A stretch of DNA of 64,000 bases from Calendula officinalis (lineage: Eukaryota; Streptophyta; Magnoliopsida; Asterales; Asteraceae): contig OY970834.1 of assembly GCA_963853835.1 (NCBI GenBank), positions 22,698,365 to 22,762,364 on the forward strand, written 5' to 3'. Position 1 is the first letter of the stretch. The number at the start of each line of letters is the position of its first letter. The position numbers and the translations under genes are program-made. Under the pieces are notes generated by a model. That model was not told where the DNA came from. It made no database searches and was given only the letters and a program-made list of their open reading frames with translations. Shown here one piece after another: positions 61,796-64,000 of the stretch.

Positions 61796-62097
61796 TGTTA
61801 GGTACTATTTTATTGTAATTAATAGTCTAGGGGGTAAAATGTAACATTGTATAATAGTTTAGTTAAGATTAGGATTAGTCTTAATTAATCAAGGAATTAA
61901 ACCATGGTATATAAACCAAAGTGTAAGGCTTAATTCCTCAACTTTTGCCATTAATCACATTTTAATTTCCAGCAAAAGCTCTCTCCTCCATCTCTCTACT
62001 TTCTCTCTCTAAAACCCTAATTGTTCTTCATCACTTTCCATCTAAAATCATCATCTAGTACCAAGTATGGATTGATTCAGTGTTTTTATGCATTTCA
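61796..62097 (+). repeat. Probable 5' LTR of the third Copia element
   Basis: Ends ...TTTCA two bases before the PBS. The start TGTTAGGTACTATTT is my choice of TG; TGTAAC at 61841 is an alternative. TATATAAACC at about 61909 is a TATA box, followed by a CT-rich leader (CTCTCTCCTCC). Confidence 0.5.
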
Positions 62098-62099
62098 AT

Positions 62100-62111
62100 T
62101 GGTATCAGAGC
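62100..62111 (+). other. Primer-binding site of the third Copia element
   Basis: TGGTATCAGAGC, initiator tRNA-Met type. Confidence 0.9.
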
Positions 62112-62573
62112 ATAATTTCAATCTGAAAACGATCCAAATCCATCACTTGGTGTTAAAATCAGAAGATCAAGAGGGTTTTCAAGGTTTTTGAAGTCTAAAA
62201 TCAAAATCCGAATTTAAGGTATTATTGTTAGTTTTTATGAGTTAAATATGTTCCTTTCTTCATTTCATTAAGCTTTGAATCAGATTTCAATCAATTCCAA
62301 TCCATATTGACAATGAAATCTGGATTTTGAGAAAACTCCATGAAAGCTTAAAAAACCTTGAAAATTCAAATTTTGGATTAGATTTAAGTTGTTTTTAGTC
62401 AATATTATTGAAATGGATTGAAGGAAAACATATTTGGGTCAGTTTGCAAAAAGAATCATCGATTTTGGTTAAGAAACAAGTGTTCTAGGACCAATTTAGT
62501 GAAATTTGTTGGCTGTTCGGAACTGTTCTGCTCAAGAACGACGCAACTGTTCTCGGCCCGAGAACAGTAGAAT

Positions 62574-62790
62574 CTTCGGCCCGAACACATTCTTCGGCCC
62601 GAGCTTCTCACAATCTTCGGCCCGAACACCATAAATTCTTCGGGCCGAACACTTTACAACTCTTCGGCCCGAACACCACAAAGTCTTCGGCCCGAACACC
62701 ATCATCTCTTCGGCCCGAACACCATAAATTCTTCGGCCCGAACACCATCATCTCTTCGGCCCGAACACTTAACAACTCTTCGGCCCGAGG
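62574..62790 (+). repeat. 23-24 bp tandem repeat with TTCGGCCCGAA core in the gag leader
   Basis: Ten-odd units of the form CTTCGGCCCGAACACCATAA (one with GGGCC). The core is an 11-bp palindrome about a single central base. It ends 57 bp before the gag ATG. Minus-strand ORFs over it are shadows. Confidence 0.92.
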
Positions 62791-62846
62791 ATTTTCAACC
62801 AATACTTCAAATTTTTCCATCGTTTTCTTAACCCTACCACTCAGAA

Positions 62847-64000
62847 ATGACTTCCAAGGACGCCTTATCAATTGGATCAGACACAAAACCACCTGTTCTC
62901 TACCGAGGAGAATATGGTCCATGGAAGCAACGCTTTCTCCATTTCATCTTAAGTCAGCCGGCCGGTCCACTGATCCTCGAATCCCTGCAAAAAGGACCAG
63001 CTAAATTTTTCAAAACTATAGTCGGTAACCCTAACGCCACACCACCGGTGATAGGAGGTATGTTCCCACTTTCCCCTGAAGAGTAAGACCCACAACAGAA
63101 AGAAAGGGCAAGGGACGACGTGTATGCACACTCGTACATGTTACAAGGTCTTCCTAATGAAATTTACAGTAGTCTCGACAGCTTTGGGACTGGCAAAGAA
63201 CTCTGGGATGAAATCAGAAAACAAATGGAGGGAACAGACCTGGGCCACAAAGCAAAGATGGTATCAACTCTCAATGCTTACGGTCAGTTCAAAGCAATAC
63301 CTGAAGAAGACCTGCAAACCACCTACCATAGGTTCTGCAACATGCTGAATGAACTTCGCAAGAATGACCTCGTGAAGGGAAACCTCGAAATCAACATCAA
63401 ATTCATTCAGTCTCTTCTCCCAGAGTGGGCAATCTTTGGAAACAGTGCAATGCAGGACAAAGATCTGGGTGTAATTGATGTTCATGAATTGTATGAATAT
63501 CTACATCAAAGTGAGCCAATGGTCAAAGGAATTACCCAGTCAAAGCAAGAAAACATTGATGCTCTTGCCCTGTTAACCAAACAAAATCTAGCACTAACCA
63601 AATGTGTCAATGAAGCGTTATTGGCCAGTCACTCAAGAGAGTTTGTTAAAGAGGAACCAGAGACTCTTATTCCTGAAGGAACAAACGAAGAAATGGAGAT
63701 GTACCACCAAGCTATGGCTTTCATCTCTGGCTACAACAACAAATACAACAATAAGCCAACCAATAACAACCTCAGATCATTATCAAACTTCAAATTCAAC
63801 TCAACTTCCTTCACTCCAAACAACAAGACATCATCTTCCACTACTGTGCCACCTAAGAAGTGTTACAACTGTGGCATGACTGGGCACTTCTCCAAAGAAT
63901 GTAGGAAGCCAAAGGTCAAAGATTCGGAATACTTTAAAAGGAAAATGCTGCTAGCCAAGCAAATTGAGACTGGCAAAGTCCTACTGGCTGAGGACCTGCA
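62847..64000 (+). pseudogene. Copia Gag (partial, one nonsense codon)
   Basis: Frame from ATG 62847 (MTSKDALSIGSDTKPPVLYR). It contains YGPWKQRFLHFI, a stop TAA at 63084-63086, and then continues unchanged: AHSYMLQGLPNEIY, GKELWDEIRKQMEGTD, DLQTTYHRFCNMLNELRKND, KFIQSLLPEW and the knuckle CYNCGMTGHFSKEC at about 63861-63902. The frame is open to the window edge. This is the UBN2-type Copia gag. The stop may be a single substitution of a Tyr codon. Confidence 0.8.

Larger units (their letters stand above)
61796..64000 (+). mobile_element. Third Ty1/Copia element, 5' part, runs off the window
   Basis: Contains LTR, primer-binding site, a leader with a tandem repeat and gag. The 3' half and second LTR are outside, so neither the LTR start nor a target duplication can be checked. 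Confidence 0.75.

Noticed and set aside
62608..62922. 104-codon minus-strand ORF
   Set aside because: Shadow of the 23-bp tandem repeat and of gag on the plus strand.

Overview
This window is nuclear DNA from a flowering plant, almost certainly a eudicot. The evidence is AT-rich intergenic DNA, genes with many short GT-AG introns, three plant gene families (TPX2-like, STAY-GREEN and FIZZY-RELATED/CCS52) and dense plant transposons. The overall style of the retrotransposons, including a Sirevirus-like Copia element with a long extra 3' ORF, reminds me of Asteraceae; that is an inference from memory and was not tested.

Only one host gene looks intact. This is the 16-exon TPXL2/3-type spindle gene at 19323-23468 (+); the exons I traced sum to 1461 bp, giving 486 aa. 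The other two host loci are damaged. A STAY-GREEN (Mg-dechelatase) gene at 40049-42120 (+) has the middle of its last exon replaced by an 857-bp piece of a Sirevirus ORF. A FIZZY-RELATED/CCS52 gene at 44601-46961 (-) keeps its WD40 exons and splice sites but has a one-base frameshift in the WD40 part and several lesions in exon 1. Part of its downstream flank is duplicated at about 53.3-54.4 kb.

The rest is mostly transposons. From left to right: a LINE remnant cut by two hAT-type MITEs (2.3-4.0 kb); a decayed 2.3-kb hAT transposon with an 8-bp target duplication (6.3-8.7 kb); a Mutator-like MITE full of CACATGTG palindromes (9073-17669) into which a 7.76-kb Ty3 element lacking reverse transcriptase and integrase has inserted (9632-17386); an 11.4-kb Sirevirus-like Copia element (27802-39190); a 5'-deleted 4.1-kb Copia element (48824-52964); a second CACATGTG Mutator-like MITE (59800-60525); and the 5' part of a third Copia element running off the right edge (from about 61.8 kb). 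Between these lie six Stowaway MITEs, three short Mutator-like MITEs with 9-bp target duplications, two non-autonomous Helitrons, a 207-bp TIR family in two copies, a Tourist-like MITE and SINE-like fragments.

The genes do not form a pathway. The window reads as a transposon-rich region around two decaying gene copies and one working spindle gene. A recurring feature is that unrelated transposons carry arrays of short, mostly palindromic motifs in non-coding or leader DNA: CACATGTG in the Mutator-like MITEs, TACTACTG(G/A)T in the Sirevirus, TTCGGCCCGAA in the third Copia leader, and perfect palindromes in the Ty3 LTR. These are the best candidates for something not yet described.
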